Source: Bacteroidota bacterium | GTDB taxonomy: Bacteria; Bacteroidota; Bacteroidia; Chitinophagales; Saprospiraceae | Length of the DNA stretch: 64,000 nucleotides | Direction of reading: 5' to 3' | Assembly: GCA_029557915.1 (NCBI GenBank) | Contig: JAKQHS010000024.1 | Span: 1-64,000 of the forward strand | In this document: piece by piece, positions 54,947 through 63,401 of the stretch | Layout: each line of letters starts with the position of its first letter | Position numbering within the stretch: the stretch's first letter is position 1 | The notes under the pieces: model-generated | Told to the model about the DNA's origin: nothing | The model's database searches: none | The model's input: only the letters and a program-made list of their open reading frames with translations | Position numbers and translations under genes: made by a program

Positions 54947-55984
54947 ATGGGTAAAAACAGGATCAAGAGGCAACCAAGGATTCCCTCGCTTAAAGGCCGG
55001 CAATTATCCCTGGTTCAAACCAAAAAAGAATGGGAAGGAAAGTCCCTCCTGGCAAAAAAAGACCAAAAAACCTACGGAAAGATTATCGAAAGCAACCTCT
55101 TGGCTTTTAACCAGGACTTCCTGAGGGCAAAAGGAGATTCGGATAAGATCCATAAGGCTAAAAAAGAAGCAAGAACCAGGCTCATGAAGGAGCTGAAGCG
55201 AAGCATCCCTGGTGTTGAGAACCTATTAAAATCAAAACTGAATCCTCCCGCTGAGTTTGTCCGGTTCAGGGAACTGCAGAAGAACATTCTCGGGAATACC
55301 AATATAGATACTTCCCTGGAGACGGCGCCGGCAGGGCTTTTGGATTATAGGGTGTTTGAGCCGCCGTTTGCCCTGGGCATATCCGGTGAAGCCACTCCAT
55401 GGTTCCTGGATGACTATACAGATGGACATTTGACCCGCAACAGCAGTACCCTGGAACCCTCGGGTTTTATGAGCCTGAATTTTGACGCCAAACATGATTC
55501 CACCCCGGTCATACCCTTTGTTTCCTGGGGCTTTTATTCCATGCTGCTCTCCGCCGGCACGGACTATACGATCCCTCAAACCGGATATTTAAATATCACC
55601 GCGGTGGCCAGGAATTTATACAACCAGGTATTGATTTCTATTTTGGATAAAGCCGGCCTCAGCGTTTCGGAAATGAATATCTCTCATGAGATCGGCTTGT
55701 TGATCGTCCGTTCAGGAGAATTTTATTTTTACCCTCAGGTGATTTTTAAGGACGGGCTCATCAATCATGGGGGACTGGACCAGGTGCATCTTTTGCCCGG
55801 ATTCCCTACCCATATCCCGCATTTCCTGAACCTGACTACCTCCGATGCCTTTTTAAAAGGCGAAACGGTACAAATCCGCTTTTACAGCAGATTGAGTTAT
55901 TCCTATAAAACGGTTTGTATGACAAATTATGTCTTAGCCCGGTTGAATTGGAAACTGGATAAACTGTATTTGAAAATGACTTAA
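54947..55984 (+). CDS. Unrecognised 345-residue protein
   Basis: The start is ATG 54947 (MGKNRIKRQPRIP); a TTG six bases earlier is not needed. Residues 1-110 are highly basic and helical (many KK/KE pairs, DKIHKAKKEARTRLMKELKR). The remaining ~230 residues alternate hydrophobic and polar as in beta-sheet, with aromatic clusters (FVSWGFYSMLLSAGTDYTIPQ). No signal peptide, transmembrane helix or known motif is visible. No function is proposed. It stands alone between a cell-wall gene pair and a convergent TonB-dependent receptor. Confidence 0.75.
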   Translation: MGKNRIKRQPRIPSLKGRQLSLVQTKKEWEGKSLLAKKDQKTYGKIIESNLLAFNQDFLRAKGDSDKIHKAKKEARTRLMKELKRSIPGVENLLKSKLNPPAEFVRFRELQKNILGNTNIDTSLETAPAGLLDYRVFEPPFALGISGEATPWFLDDYTDGHLTRNSSTLEPSGFMSLNFDAKHDSTPVIPFVSWGFYSMLLSAGTDYTIPQTGYLNITAVARNLYNQVLISILDKAGLSVSEMNISHEIGLLIVRSGEFYFYPQVIFKDGLINHGGLDQVHLLPGFPTHIPHFLNLTTSDAFLKGETVQIRFYSRLSYSYKTVCMTNYVLARLNWKLDKLYLKMT

Positions 55985-56052
55985 TCCGTTTCTTTATAAA
56001 GACATAGCGCGGTCTAAATTAGGCCTGTATCCTTTATATGACTTGCTAAACT

Positions 56053-56100
56053 AGACCTGGAAGGTTTATTCGGTATACAATATGAAAACCTTCCAGGTCT
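56053..56100. repeat. 15-bp inverted repeat element, possible bidirectional terminator
   Basis: AGACCTGGAAGGTTT (56053-56067) and its exact reverse complement (56086-56100) enclose an 18-base loop between two convergent genes. I recall ACCTGGAAGGT-type hairpins as common intergenic repeats in Bacteroidota. No T-run follows. Confidence 0.75.
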
Positions 56101-56126
56101 TGTTATGAGGTAATAAGTCCGCGCGC

Positions 56127-56165
56127 TTAATTCCTTAATCCTTAATTCTTAATTTTTTAATTCCC
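56127..56165. repeat. TTAATTCC-type tandem repeat before a gene end
   Basis: Imperfect 7-9 bp copies (TTAATTCC, TTAATCC, TTAATTC and variants) end at the stop codon of the TonB-dependent receptor at 56166. Confidence 0.75.
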
Positions 56166-58616
56166 TCAAAACTCCACAATAAACCCGATCGTCGGCGTAA
56201 AAAACGGGTCGTCGTTTTTCACGCGCGTAGGAATCGCATTGCTGCCGTCGGGTTTCAGGGCCTGGCCGTCCGAAGTCAGGAAAGCCGTGTTGTCTTCGTT
56301 TCTCCGGAAAGTGTATTCCGGAATTTCAGGATTCCGCGCCACATACCAGTTGGTCACATCGATAAAGAGGTCCAGGGTCGTGCGCCTGAAATTCCATTTT
56401 TTATCGATGCGGATGTCGGAACTGTGGAAGGAGTTCAGGCGCTGGCTGTTGAGCATGGAATAATCCAGTACGCCGGTGCCCTGGGACAGATAATTCAGCC
56501 TCGAAGCCGTTTCGTCAAAAGGGGTGTATGGGGCCCCTCCCTGGTACCTGAACTTCAGGCCCAACTCCCAGTTTCTTTTGAATTTATACCCCCAGGTGAG
56601 GGAAAGCAGGTGGCGGTTGTCCCAACTGGAGGGGTAAAAAATACCGTCGGCTCCGCTGTATTGGCTGTGGTACCAGGTATAGGACAAGATGCCGAAGAAC
56701 CGTTCCGTGAGTTTTTTCTGGGCAAAAAACTCTAAGCCATAGGCCCTGCCTTTACCGTTGGTGATGACCGCCTCATTGCCCAGGACTGAATAATCCCGGC
56801 CCAGGTTGGACAGGGAGATCCCGGAACGGACGGAGACCGGCACCCGGGAATATTTTTTATAAAATCCTTCCAGGGTAAATCGCAAGTCCTCGCCCGGGAT
56901 AAACTCCAGCCCGGTTGCGTAATGGGTGCTTCCCAGGTAGTCCGCATCCCGGTTGACCAGCCGGTTTTGGTTGTCGGCAAAGCCTAATATGGTATAGGGG
57001 GCCAGTTTAAAATATTTACCCGCAGAAGCATTCAGAGTCCAGGCATCGGCAAGGGAATAACTCAGGGAGATCCTTGGAGACAAGGTATTGAAAGGGTTCA
57101 TGGCACCGGTAGTAAACGTATTCATATCCGTCCTCAGTCCTGCGCTGACGCCTAAGCGGTTGGAGGCAAACCGTTTGCCCGCCTGTACAAAGGCGCCTAT
57201 TCTGGCGAAAGGATCGAGGGGGCTATCAAAATTGGCCGTCACGCCGGGCTGAAGGATGTTGTTGTCGGGGTCCCTGATTTCCTTGCGAAGGAGGGCGGAG
57301 GTTTTATTTGAATATTCGACGTATTGGACCGAAGCGCCATAGGCCAGTTTCCATTGCCCTAAGTTTTTGTTGATATCGAGGCGCAATTTGTTTTCCGTTT
57401 CCCTGGAATTGAGGTCCAGGGTCTGGGTACTGGGCTCCGGGTTTTGGTTGTCTTCAAACTTTACGATGTCGTTGTCAAAAGCCGTGCGGCTGAGGGCCAA
57501 GTTGAGGTATCCATTATTGAGCAGGCGTTTGAGTGAAACTCCGGCGGTGTAGTTCCACTGATTGATGTTGGCGTTGGAGTTGATCACATAGAGTTTTTCC
57601 GGAGTGCTGTTCTTAGGGGCGGCAAAGCGGAATTCATCCAGGGCCCCAAGGCCGATAAAGGTGAGGGTGTTTTTAGCATCCAGGGGCAGGTTGAGTTTGG
57701 CCTGAAAATCCCAGAAATTGGGGCGGATGGGCAGGTCTATGGCCTGGAAGAGGAATTGAAGATAGGATCTTCGGGCGGAGACCAGAAAGGTGGAGTTTTT
57801 TTCTCGGGATACCGGTCCTTCAAGGGTGGCGGCAAATTCCGTAGCGCTCAGGCGGGTATTGCCCTGAAACTGGTTTGGGTTGCCGTTTTTCTGCTTAAAC
57901 TGAAAGACTGAACTTACTGCATTGTCGTATTTCGCGTCGAAGGCCGAGGAGGCCAGTTTTACCTCCTCGATGAAACTCACATTGAGGATCCCCTGGGGCC
58001 CCCCGCTGCTGCCCTGGGTCTGGAAATGGTTGATCACCGGCACCTCGATCCCATCCAGGTAAAACACGTTTTCATTAGGCGCCCCTCCCCGGATGATGAT
58101 ATCGTTCCGGAAACTGCCTCCCCCGGCGCCTCCCCCCACCCCGGGCAGGGTTTGGATGACTTTGGAGATGTCAAAATTGCCCCCGGGATTGCTGCGGATC
58201 TCTTCCGTGGTGACTTTTTGGACGGAGAGAGGGGTTTCGATGGTTGCCGCTTTGACGGTGCGTGTGGTGCCGCGGACCACAATCTCGGACAGGGTGCTGA
58301 TCTCTTCCTCCAGTTCTATGGTATAGTTGCTCTCATTCCCGCTGGTGATCACGATATTATACAGGGTATAGGTTTTATACCCCAGGCTGCTGAACAAGAC
58401 CGAATAGGTCCCCACCGGGATATTGGTGATCTGGAAATAACCCGCCGAATCTGTGGACGTGCCGCGGCTGGTGCCCTCCACCTGGATGTTGACCGCCTCC
58501 AGGGCCTGCTGACTGTTTTTATCCACCACCCTGCCTGTGATGCCGCCGGTGTTTTGGGCGACCAGGGGCCTGGCCAGGCTGAGCATAGAAAAGAGGATTA
58601 GGACCGTGGTTTTCAT
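56166..58616 (-). CDS. TonB-dependent receptor with carboxypeptidase-regulatory-like domain
   Basis: About 816 residues from MKTTVLILFSML; an upstream in-frame Met at 58631 is less likely. After a signal peptide (ending LVAQN) comes a carboxypeptidase-regulatory-like domain (GITGRVVDKNSQQALEAVNI), a short linker, the plug (IIIRGGAPNENVFYLDGIEVP) and a beta-barrel. It lacks a SusD partner and the long SusC form, so siderophore, vitamin or metal uptake is as likely as sugar uptake. A direct repeat lies upstream. Confidence 0.93.
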   Translation of the reverse strand: MKTTVLILFSMLSLARPLVAQNTGGITGRVVDKNSQQALEAVNIQVEGTSRGTSTDSAGYFQITNIPVGTYSVLFSSLGYKTYTLYNIVITSGNESNYTIELEEEISTLSEIVVRGTTRTVKAATIETPLSVQKVTTEEIRSNPGGNFDISKVIQTLPGVGGGAGGGSFRNDIIIRGGAPNENVFYLDGIEVPVINHFQTQGSSGGPQGILNVSFIEEVKLASSAFDAKYDNAVSSVFQFKQKNGNPNQFQGNTRLSATEFAATLEGPVSREKNSTFLVSARRSYLQFLFQAIDLPIRPNFWDFQAKLNLPLDAKNTLTFIGLGALDEFRFAAPKNSTPEKLYVINSNANINQWNYTAGVSLKRLLNNGYLNLALSRTAFDNDIVKFEDNQNPEPSTQTLDLNSRETENKLRLDINKNLGQWKLAYGASVQYVEYSNKTSALLRKEIRDPDNNILQPGVTANFDSPLDPFARIGAFVQAGKRFASNRLGVSAGLRTDMNTFTTGAMNPFNTLSPRISLSYSLADAWTLNASAGKYFKLAPYTILGFADNQNRLVNRDADYLGSTHYATGLEFIPGEDLRFTLEGFYKKYSRVPVSVRSGISLSNLGRDYSVLGNEAVITNGKGRAYGLEFFAQKKLTERFFGILSYTWYHSQYSGADGIFYPSSWDNRHLLSLTWGYKFKRNWELGLKFRYQGGAPYTPFDETASRLNYLSQGTGVLDYSMLNSQRLNSFHSSDIRIDKKWNFRRTTLDLFIDVTNWYVARNPEIPEYTFRRNEDNTAFLTSDGQALKPDGSNAIPTRVKNDDPFFTPTIGFIVEF

Positions 58617-58650
58617 ACGGGGGTAGAACAACAGAAAATTGTTTTTGTTT

Positions 58651-58674
58651 AATGATCACTCCTGAATGATCACT
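58651..58674. promoter_or_regulatory. Direct repeat upstream of the TonB-dependent receptor
   Basis: AATGATCACT occurs twice with a 4-bp gap (14-bp period), 35-58 bp before the start codon. Direct repeats at this position suit an activator such as a response regulator. Confidence 0.4.
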
Positions 58675-58811
58675 TCCTATGGTTTATCCATTCAATACGA
58701 ACTCTCCGGCGCCCCAGGCACGAAGGATAGTTTCTTAAAGGGTATTGTTTTGACCTTTTGACCCCAAATCCAATGTACCGGTACCTTGATGCGGGCTTTT
58801 TGTCCATGAAT

Positions 58812-59174
58812 TCAATTGGATGAAAGCGCTTTTATTGCATCGGATTGTGAATTGACAAAGTGGATATGCCCGAGTTTGTTGCTCTCAAAAATGAATTCCT
58901 TCAACCTTTTACTTTTATATTTTGAGAAGTCACCGACTACGGCCAGGCGGACCCGGTAATTTGAAAACTTTTGAAGGAGTTCACCGGCCATTCCGTTTTT
59001 TAGGTCAAAAAATGCAGGGTTGATGTCCCTTTCTTTTATTAATATCCGGTCAAACCCCTGAAAATACAGGTTACCCAATAAGTCCAAACCGTCTTCCGTT
59101 TTGTTTATGAGGATCTCCTCCGAAGTCAGTTCAGCAATCTTTATATTGTCAATATGGTGGGTGATCAGTTTCAT
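58812..59174 (-). CDS. DUF4180 domain protein
   Basis: The 120-residue cytoplasmic protein fits DUF4180 over its whole length (ILINKTEDGLDLLGNLYFQG, FFDLKNGMAGELLQKFSNYR, FIFESNKLGHIHFV). The domain has a STAS-like look but no established function. Its 3' end contains AAAGCGCTTTTA. The arr gene lies 40 bp upstream on the same strand. Confidence 0.88.
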   Translation of the reverse strand: MKLITHHIDNIKIAELTSEEILINKTEDGLDLLGNLYFQGFDRILIKERDINPAFFDLKNGMAGELLQKFSNYRVRLAVVGDFSKYKSKRLKEFIFESNKLGHIHFVNSQSDAIKALSSN

Positions 59175-59214
59175 TTCTCTTCCTTTGGAACGAATGGCTT
59201 CCTTTGGCTAAGGA

Positions 59215-59664
59215 CTACTGGTCGTTTAATGAATCGATGCCTTGTGCTTTAAGCTTTTCCAGGCCTTCTTTCATGGCTTTGACCTGTTCGGGCGCATGAT
59301 TTTGCCAATGAACTACTTCCCCGACAATTTTAAAAGGGTGGGTTGACCGGTAGGATTGGGTAGGGTTGCCGGGAAATTTTTTATCGGTCAAATCCGGATC
59401 GTCTTCGATGGGTCCGGTGGGTTCGACCAGATATATCCTTTCCCGTCCCTCCCCGGAGGCCAGTTCAGCGCCCCAAATGGCGGCGTCCAGGGTCGCGGTT
59501 AGAAAAATGTATTTAGCATTTTTCCTTTGTCCATAGTTCGAGTTGAAACCCACTTCAATAAACTCCCCCGTTTTTAAGTCGGATCTGGTTCCGTGGAAAT
59601 AGGTCTGGGCGAAGGGGCTTGCGTTTTTGGTAATTGCTACGCCTTCCTCATTCGTTTTATCCAT
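59215..59664 (-). CDS. arr: Rifampin ADP-ribosyltransferase
   Basis: The 149-residue protein matches Arr closely: TYFHGTRSDLKTGEFIEVGF, SNYGQRKNAKYIFLTATLDA, AIWGAELASGEGRERIYLVE, then PTGPIEDDPDLTDKKFPGNP and the YRSTHPFKIVGEV end. Arr uses NAD+ to ADP-ribosylate a hydroxyl of rifamycins, giving resistance. Chromosomal copies occur in many environmental bacteria. No integron or transposon is visible around it. Confidence 0.94.
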   Translation of the reverse strand: MDKTNEEGVAITKNASPFAQTYFHGTRSDLKTGEFIEVGFNSNYGQRKNAKYIFLTATLDAAIWGAELASGEGRERIYLVEPTGPIEDDPDLTDKKFPGNPTQSYRSTHPFKIVGEVVHWQNHAPEQVKAMKEGLEKLKAQGIDSLNDQ

Positions 59665-59712
59665 GGTTGTCCTATTTAGTTAAGGTGCTAAAAATTGCAT
59701 TCCTGTGTCCAA

Positions 59713-60324
59713 CTAATTTGCCCTTGGTCTAAAATCATTCTTTTCCGTAAAATACTCCAGTCCCAAAACCAGGCCCATGGAACCGAACAGAGAAACTTTC
59801 TGCATGATCGCCAATAAAGCCCAATCGCCCGCACCGTATAAGTATAAAGTATAATAAAAAGTCAAAAGACCAAGGAGGCAGCAGACCTTAATGAAATGAA
59901 GTCTTGTCCTCAGCAGGTAAACCGTGATGTAAAACAAGCCCATCAGGAACGAGGTGCTGGTGATGATGATCATGAGGTCGTGCAGTCGGGTGGTGATGAG
60001 TATGTTTAAAAATATATTCGTATAACCGATCATTTTTAAGACCCTCGCGGCATGATTTGCTGAAATTTTTGAAGCCATATTGATAAAAAACAATCCATAA
60101 CCCAAAGCATGAAATGCCATACCCGGGATTGCCCAAAATCTGGACGGATTGTCCACGCCATTCATTGCTTTGACCGAAAACAGGTTGCTGATAAAATTCT
60201 TGGTCCAGTCAAACCCCGTGGAGTTCTTGTCGAGCAAAGAGCCGCCTGGATAAACCCAGGTGGCCGCCAGCATCAAAATCAAGGAAAGGATCACACATAT
60301 CAAAACGGAGTATCTCTTGATCAT
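59713..60324 (-). CDS. Multi-pass membrane protein, unknown function
   Basis: The 203-residue protein has about six hydrophobic segments (VLICVILSLILMLAATWVY, AFHALGYGLFFIN, FLNILITTRL, LMGLFYITVYLL, LLGLLTFYYTLYLY). WVYPGGSLLD and DWTKNFISNLF near the N-terminus recall DUF998-like membrane proteins. No charged catalytic residues stand out. Function unknown. Confidence 0.75.
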   Translation of the reverse strand: MIKRYSVLICVILSLILMLAATWVYPGGSLLDKNSTGFDWTKNFISNLFSVKAMNGVDNPSRFWAIPGMAFHALGYGLFFINMASKISANHAARVLKMIGYTNIFLNILITTRLHDLMIIITSTSFLMGLFYITVYLLRTRLHFIKVCCLLGLLTFYYTLYLYGAGDWALLAIMQKVSLFGSMGLVLGLEYFTEKNDFRPRAN

Positions 60325-60376
60325 TTGCCTCTGGTTATTTAAAATTAGTATTAACCGGTGAGTGCCTAAAGGAGGG

Positions 60377-60943
60377 TCATCGCTGCACCTTTTTCTCAGC
60401 CGCCCCCTTGAGTTCCTGCAGATCTTTAATGATACCGGAGTCCAGATTTTTCTGAAAATAACCTTTAAATAATTTGGGGAATACTCCCTGGAGGCTCTCT
60501 TCCACTCTGACCACCGTGGTATTTCCTTTTAATTCAAAAAACCAATTGTGAATCGCGCTTGCCCCGAAGGTGGTCCCGGTCCAGCCAAAGCCTGATTTTG
60601 GATTGGAGGTATGGATCCTGGATTGGAAGGAAAGGCCGCCGGCTTTCCAGTCAAATTCCGTTCCCTGTTTTATCTCCCCGTGAACCACTGCTTTTTTAAT
60701 ATCCTTTTTCCATTCCGGCCATTTAGGGATGTCGGTCAGCGTTTCCCAAACCACATCCAAGGAAGCTTCGATTTCAATTTGATTTTGGGATCTAACCGGT
60801 GCCTTTTCATTGATTGGAATATTCATATTGTATTGAACGATCTGATTTTCAAGGTATTTATTGAACGAAACACGCTCATAATAAAAAAATGACAATATAC
60901 TCAATATCACCAAAGTTAAAATAGAGAATCCCTTAAACCTCAT
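60377..60943 (-). CDS. SRPBCC family protein with N-terminal membrane anchor
   Basis: About 188 residues from MRFKGFSILTLV. A single transmembrane helix (about 5-22) is followed by a START/polyketide-cyclase-like domain (IEIEASLDVVWETLTDIPKW, EFDWKAGGLSFQSRI, HNWFFELKGNTTVVRVEESL). The fold binds hydrophobic ligands; none is known. It may face the periplasm. Confidence 0.83.
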   Translation of the reverse strand: MRFKGFSILTLVILSILSFFYYERVSFNKYLENQIVQYNMNIPINEKAPVRSQNQIEIEASLDVVWETLTDIPKWPEWKKDIKKAVVHGEIKQGTEFDWKAGGLSFQSRIHTSNPKSGFGWTGTTFGASAIHNWFFELKGNTTVVRVEESLQGVFPKLFKGYFQKNLDSGIIKDLQELKGAAEKKVQR

Positions 60944-61088
60944 ATTGGCAGCAGCAATACTCAATGGTCTTTTAAATTTTGTTCGTCAGATACAACCGTC
61001 TGTTTTTGTTTACCTCCTTCACTCCCTGAACGGATACCGTCTGCTTCACTTTCGTCATTTTCCTTTTTAACCTTAATTCTTAATTCAA

Positions 61089-61871
61089 CTACGTATACCC
61101 TAGAATTATTCCCAATATCACTACAATGCCCAGCACGCCTTCCAGTCCATGAATAATCACCGCCATCCAGGATGATTGAAAAAGTTTTGACGGTAAAGCA
61201 AATTCAAACCCGAAATAAAGCGCGGTGGACAATATGATCTGCGGCTTATGAAGGTGATAGAACCCAAATAACACCCCGTTAAAAAACCAGTCCCAGTTGC
61301 CAAAAACTCCTTTCATTTTAGGCAATAGGATGCCTCTGTAAAAAAATTCTTCACCCAATAAGTAGTTGAATATCGCGGTGATCAGATAGAGCCCCAGGAT
61401 CCACCAGGCGCCCCGGTATTCGGCCGCAGCTAAACTGGATAAATCATATTTTGGCAAATCCTGGATCAATGGAGCCATTAAGCCATCCACGTTTGGAAGG
61501 CCAGAAATACCAGATTGCAGAACCGCACTTAATAAGATAAAAGGGATTGCCCATAAAAAGAGCCAATAGCTTGACTTGCCGGTTTTGGGATTCACTGGTT
61601 TTCGATACTGCGTTCTTTTTGCAACCGTCTGCCAGTTCAATGCATGCCCTTCCTGCTTAAGAATTAATAAGGAGAGGATGAATTGCCAAACCAGTCCAAG
61701 GAGTACAGCCACCCAGTAGACGATTAACCTGGGCCAATTTGTAACCGAAACCACGCCTGGTGTAATGACAAATGCCAGAATGCCCATGGGCAATGCCGAT
61801 AAAGCCCATAATATTATGATCTTTCCAATGCTATACTGATCCCCCGCTTTACCCAAATGCTTTGAATTCAC
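61089..61871 (-). CDS. CPBP family intramembrane metalloprotease
   Basis: The 260-residue membrane protein has the CAAX-protease/Abi motifs: EEFFYR (Glu174, Glu175, Arg179) and FYHLH (His206 or His208), within about seven hydrophobic segments. CPBP proteins can process prenylated or bacteriocin-related substrates or act in immunity; nothing nearby fixes the role. A 7-bp repeat array lies just upstream of its start. Confidence 0.88.
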   Translation of the reverse strand: MNSKHLGKAGDQYSIGKIIILWALSALPMGILAFVITPGVVSVTNWPRLIVYWVAVLLGLVWQFILSLLILKQEGHALNWQTVAKRTQYRKPVNPKTGKSSYWLFLWAIPFILLSAVLQSGISGLPNVDGLMAPLIQDLPKYDLSSLAAAEYRGAWWILGLYLITAIFNYLLGEEFFYRGILLPKMKGVFGNWDWFFNGVLFGFYHLHKPQIILSTALYFGFEFALPSKLFQSSWMAVIIHGLEGVLGIVVILGIILGYT

Positions 61872-61886
61872 GGCTTAAACACTTCA

Positions 61887-61907
61887 TTATTAATTATTAA
61901 TTATTAA
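61887..61907. repeat. TTATTAA tandem repeat
   Basis: Three perfect 7-bp copies of TTATTAA, 15 bp upstream of the CPBP gene start and near the end of the next membrane protein gene (61941). Confidence 0.8.
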
Positions 61908-61940
61908 TTTTCTTAGTCCTGCCCACAGCCCAATTATGAC

Positions 61941-62585
61941 TTAGGTGTATTCTTCAGCATTAACGGTTTTTTTATTAATCAGCATCCAAACCATCAATGC
62001 CATATACCAAATGGCTACAAAAGGTCCAAAATCAACGGATCCGGCTTCGCCTGGGGGCTCCGGGAAATAAGCCAGGTTGAAGCCAAGCAAAAGAATGGCA
62101 AAAACCATTCCCAGGACACTTAGTATTTTATGAATTTTAGGGTGTTTATACATTACTAAAGCGAAAAAGAAAGTCCCGATTGAAATAAATATATCCCAGG
62201 CCAAATCCATTCCCAACTGAACTGAGTTTACTTCTTGATATATCCATTTCAGTTGTTCTTCTGAAACACTGCCCCGGTCAGCCGCTTTAAACTGCTGGTG
62301 ATAGGCCTGGATGGTAAGCTGGACGGTAAGCATCATCGTAAGCATGGCGGTGGCTACAATATTGAAAAGCACCGCAATACGCAAGTTGATGGAATCCCTC
62401 CATTGCCGCAATATAAAGTAAAGTCCCACTGAGGCCAACATGAACAAAGGGCCAAAAGCAAAGGCAAGCACAACAGATATTTTTTCATGGAAAGGGGCAA
62501 AGGCCGCAAGAAAATACGAAAGGAATGCGGAGAGCCCGCAATAAATGGTCAATGAGAGCCACTTTTTACTTAGAATGGTTTGCAT
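61941..62585 (-). CDS. Multi-pass membrane protein, unknown function
   Basis: The 214-residue protein has about six hydrophobic segments, including WLSLTIYCGLSAFLSYFLAAF and VVLAFAFGPLFMLASVGLYF. A charged loop (AADRGSVSEEQLKWIYQEVN) lies in the middle. No family is recognised. Its base composition is clearly more AT-rich than the genes before 58 kb. Confidence 0.7.
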   Translation of the reverse strand: MQTILSKKWLSLTIYCGLSAFLSYFLAAFAPFHEKISVVLAFAFGPLFMLASVGLYFILRQWRDSINLRIAVLFNIVATAMLTMMLTVQLTIQAYHQQFKAADRGSVSEEQLKWIYQEVNSVQLGMDLAWDIFISIGTFFFALVMYKHPKIHKILSVLGMVFAILLLGFNLAYFPEPPGEAGSVDFGPFVAIWYMALMVWMLINKKTVNAEEYT

Positions 62586-62756
62586 ATGACTTAAGATAAA
62601 AGGGTATTGTTTTGATGGTAAGCGGGCTCGATATTATTTTCGATTTAAAAATAAGGCAAACGTTTACCTTCTCATGATGATTTTATCTAAAACTCTCCTT
62701 TCGCCAAACAGTCGGCCCATCTTGCTTTCCCATGAAATGGGTAAGCTTCTTCATTT

Positions 62757-63401
62757 TTAATTCCTTTCATTCTTTAATTCCCTATTAATGATTCCACCCA
62801 CCCCCCACCAGATCAAGGGAGGCAAACCCATGCTCAAACCCACAGCCCAATACGGATGTTCATACCCCGAAGCCCCCACCCAGGCATAGACCGCGGCCAT
62901 CGGGAGGGTCCCGGTCAGCAAGGCCAGATGGAATAAAGGGGCATTCATCCGGGTCAGGCCGGCCATACCACTGACTACTTCCGGGAAAACGGGCAACCAG
63001 CGGGACAAGACCACGATCCAGCTGCCCAACTTAGACGAGATCTTCTGGCCCCGTTCAAAATCCTTCCTGCCCAGGAGGACCAGGGCGGTCTTTTGGCCCA
63101 TCATCCGGCAAAGCCAGTATCCCAGCGAACCGGCTAAAAAAGAACCCGCAGTTCCAATCAGCATGCCCAGCCAGGGCCCGTATAAAAACCCCAGGGCAGA
63201 TAATATGATGGTGGCGGGCAGCGGCAGGACCAGATCGGCCATCAGCAGCATAATGGCACCCAGCCAGGCCCAGGGCCCAAAACGGTCCAGCCATTGCAGG
63301 GTGCCTTCCTGGCTAAAAGCCAGCATCAGGCTGTCCCCCCACAAGGCAAAAGCCAGGAGGACCAGGGCGGCGAAACCTATGAAAACCAGGAGCAATCGCA
63401 T
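62757..63401 (-). CDS. TVP38/DedA-like (SNARE-associated) membrane protein
   Basis: About 214 residues from ATG 63401 (MRLLLVFIGFAALV); the frame is open to 63518, but that part lies in repeat sequence. It has the VTT-domain pattern ILSALGFLYGPWLGMLIGTAGSF, WLCRMMGQKTALVLLGR, SRWLPVFPEVVSGMAGLTRM with about five helices. Relatives move lipids or affect membrane homeostasis; no substrate is assigned. Confidence 0.87.
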   Translation of the reverse strand: MRLLLVFIGFAALVLLAFALWGDSLMLAFSQEGTLQWLDRFGPWAWLGAIMLLMADLVLPLPATIILSALGFLYGPWLGMLIGTAGSFLAGSLGYWLCRMMGQKTALVLLGRKDFERGQKISSKLGSWIVVLSRWLPVFPEVVSGMAGLTRMNAPLFHLALLTGTLPMAAVYAWVGASGYEHPYWAVGLSMGLPPLIWWGVGGIINRELKNERN

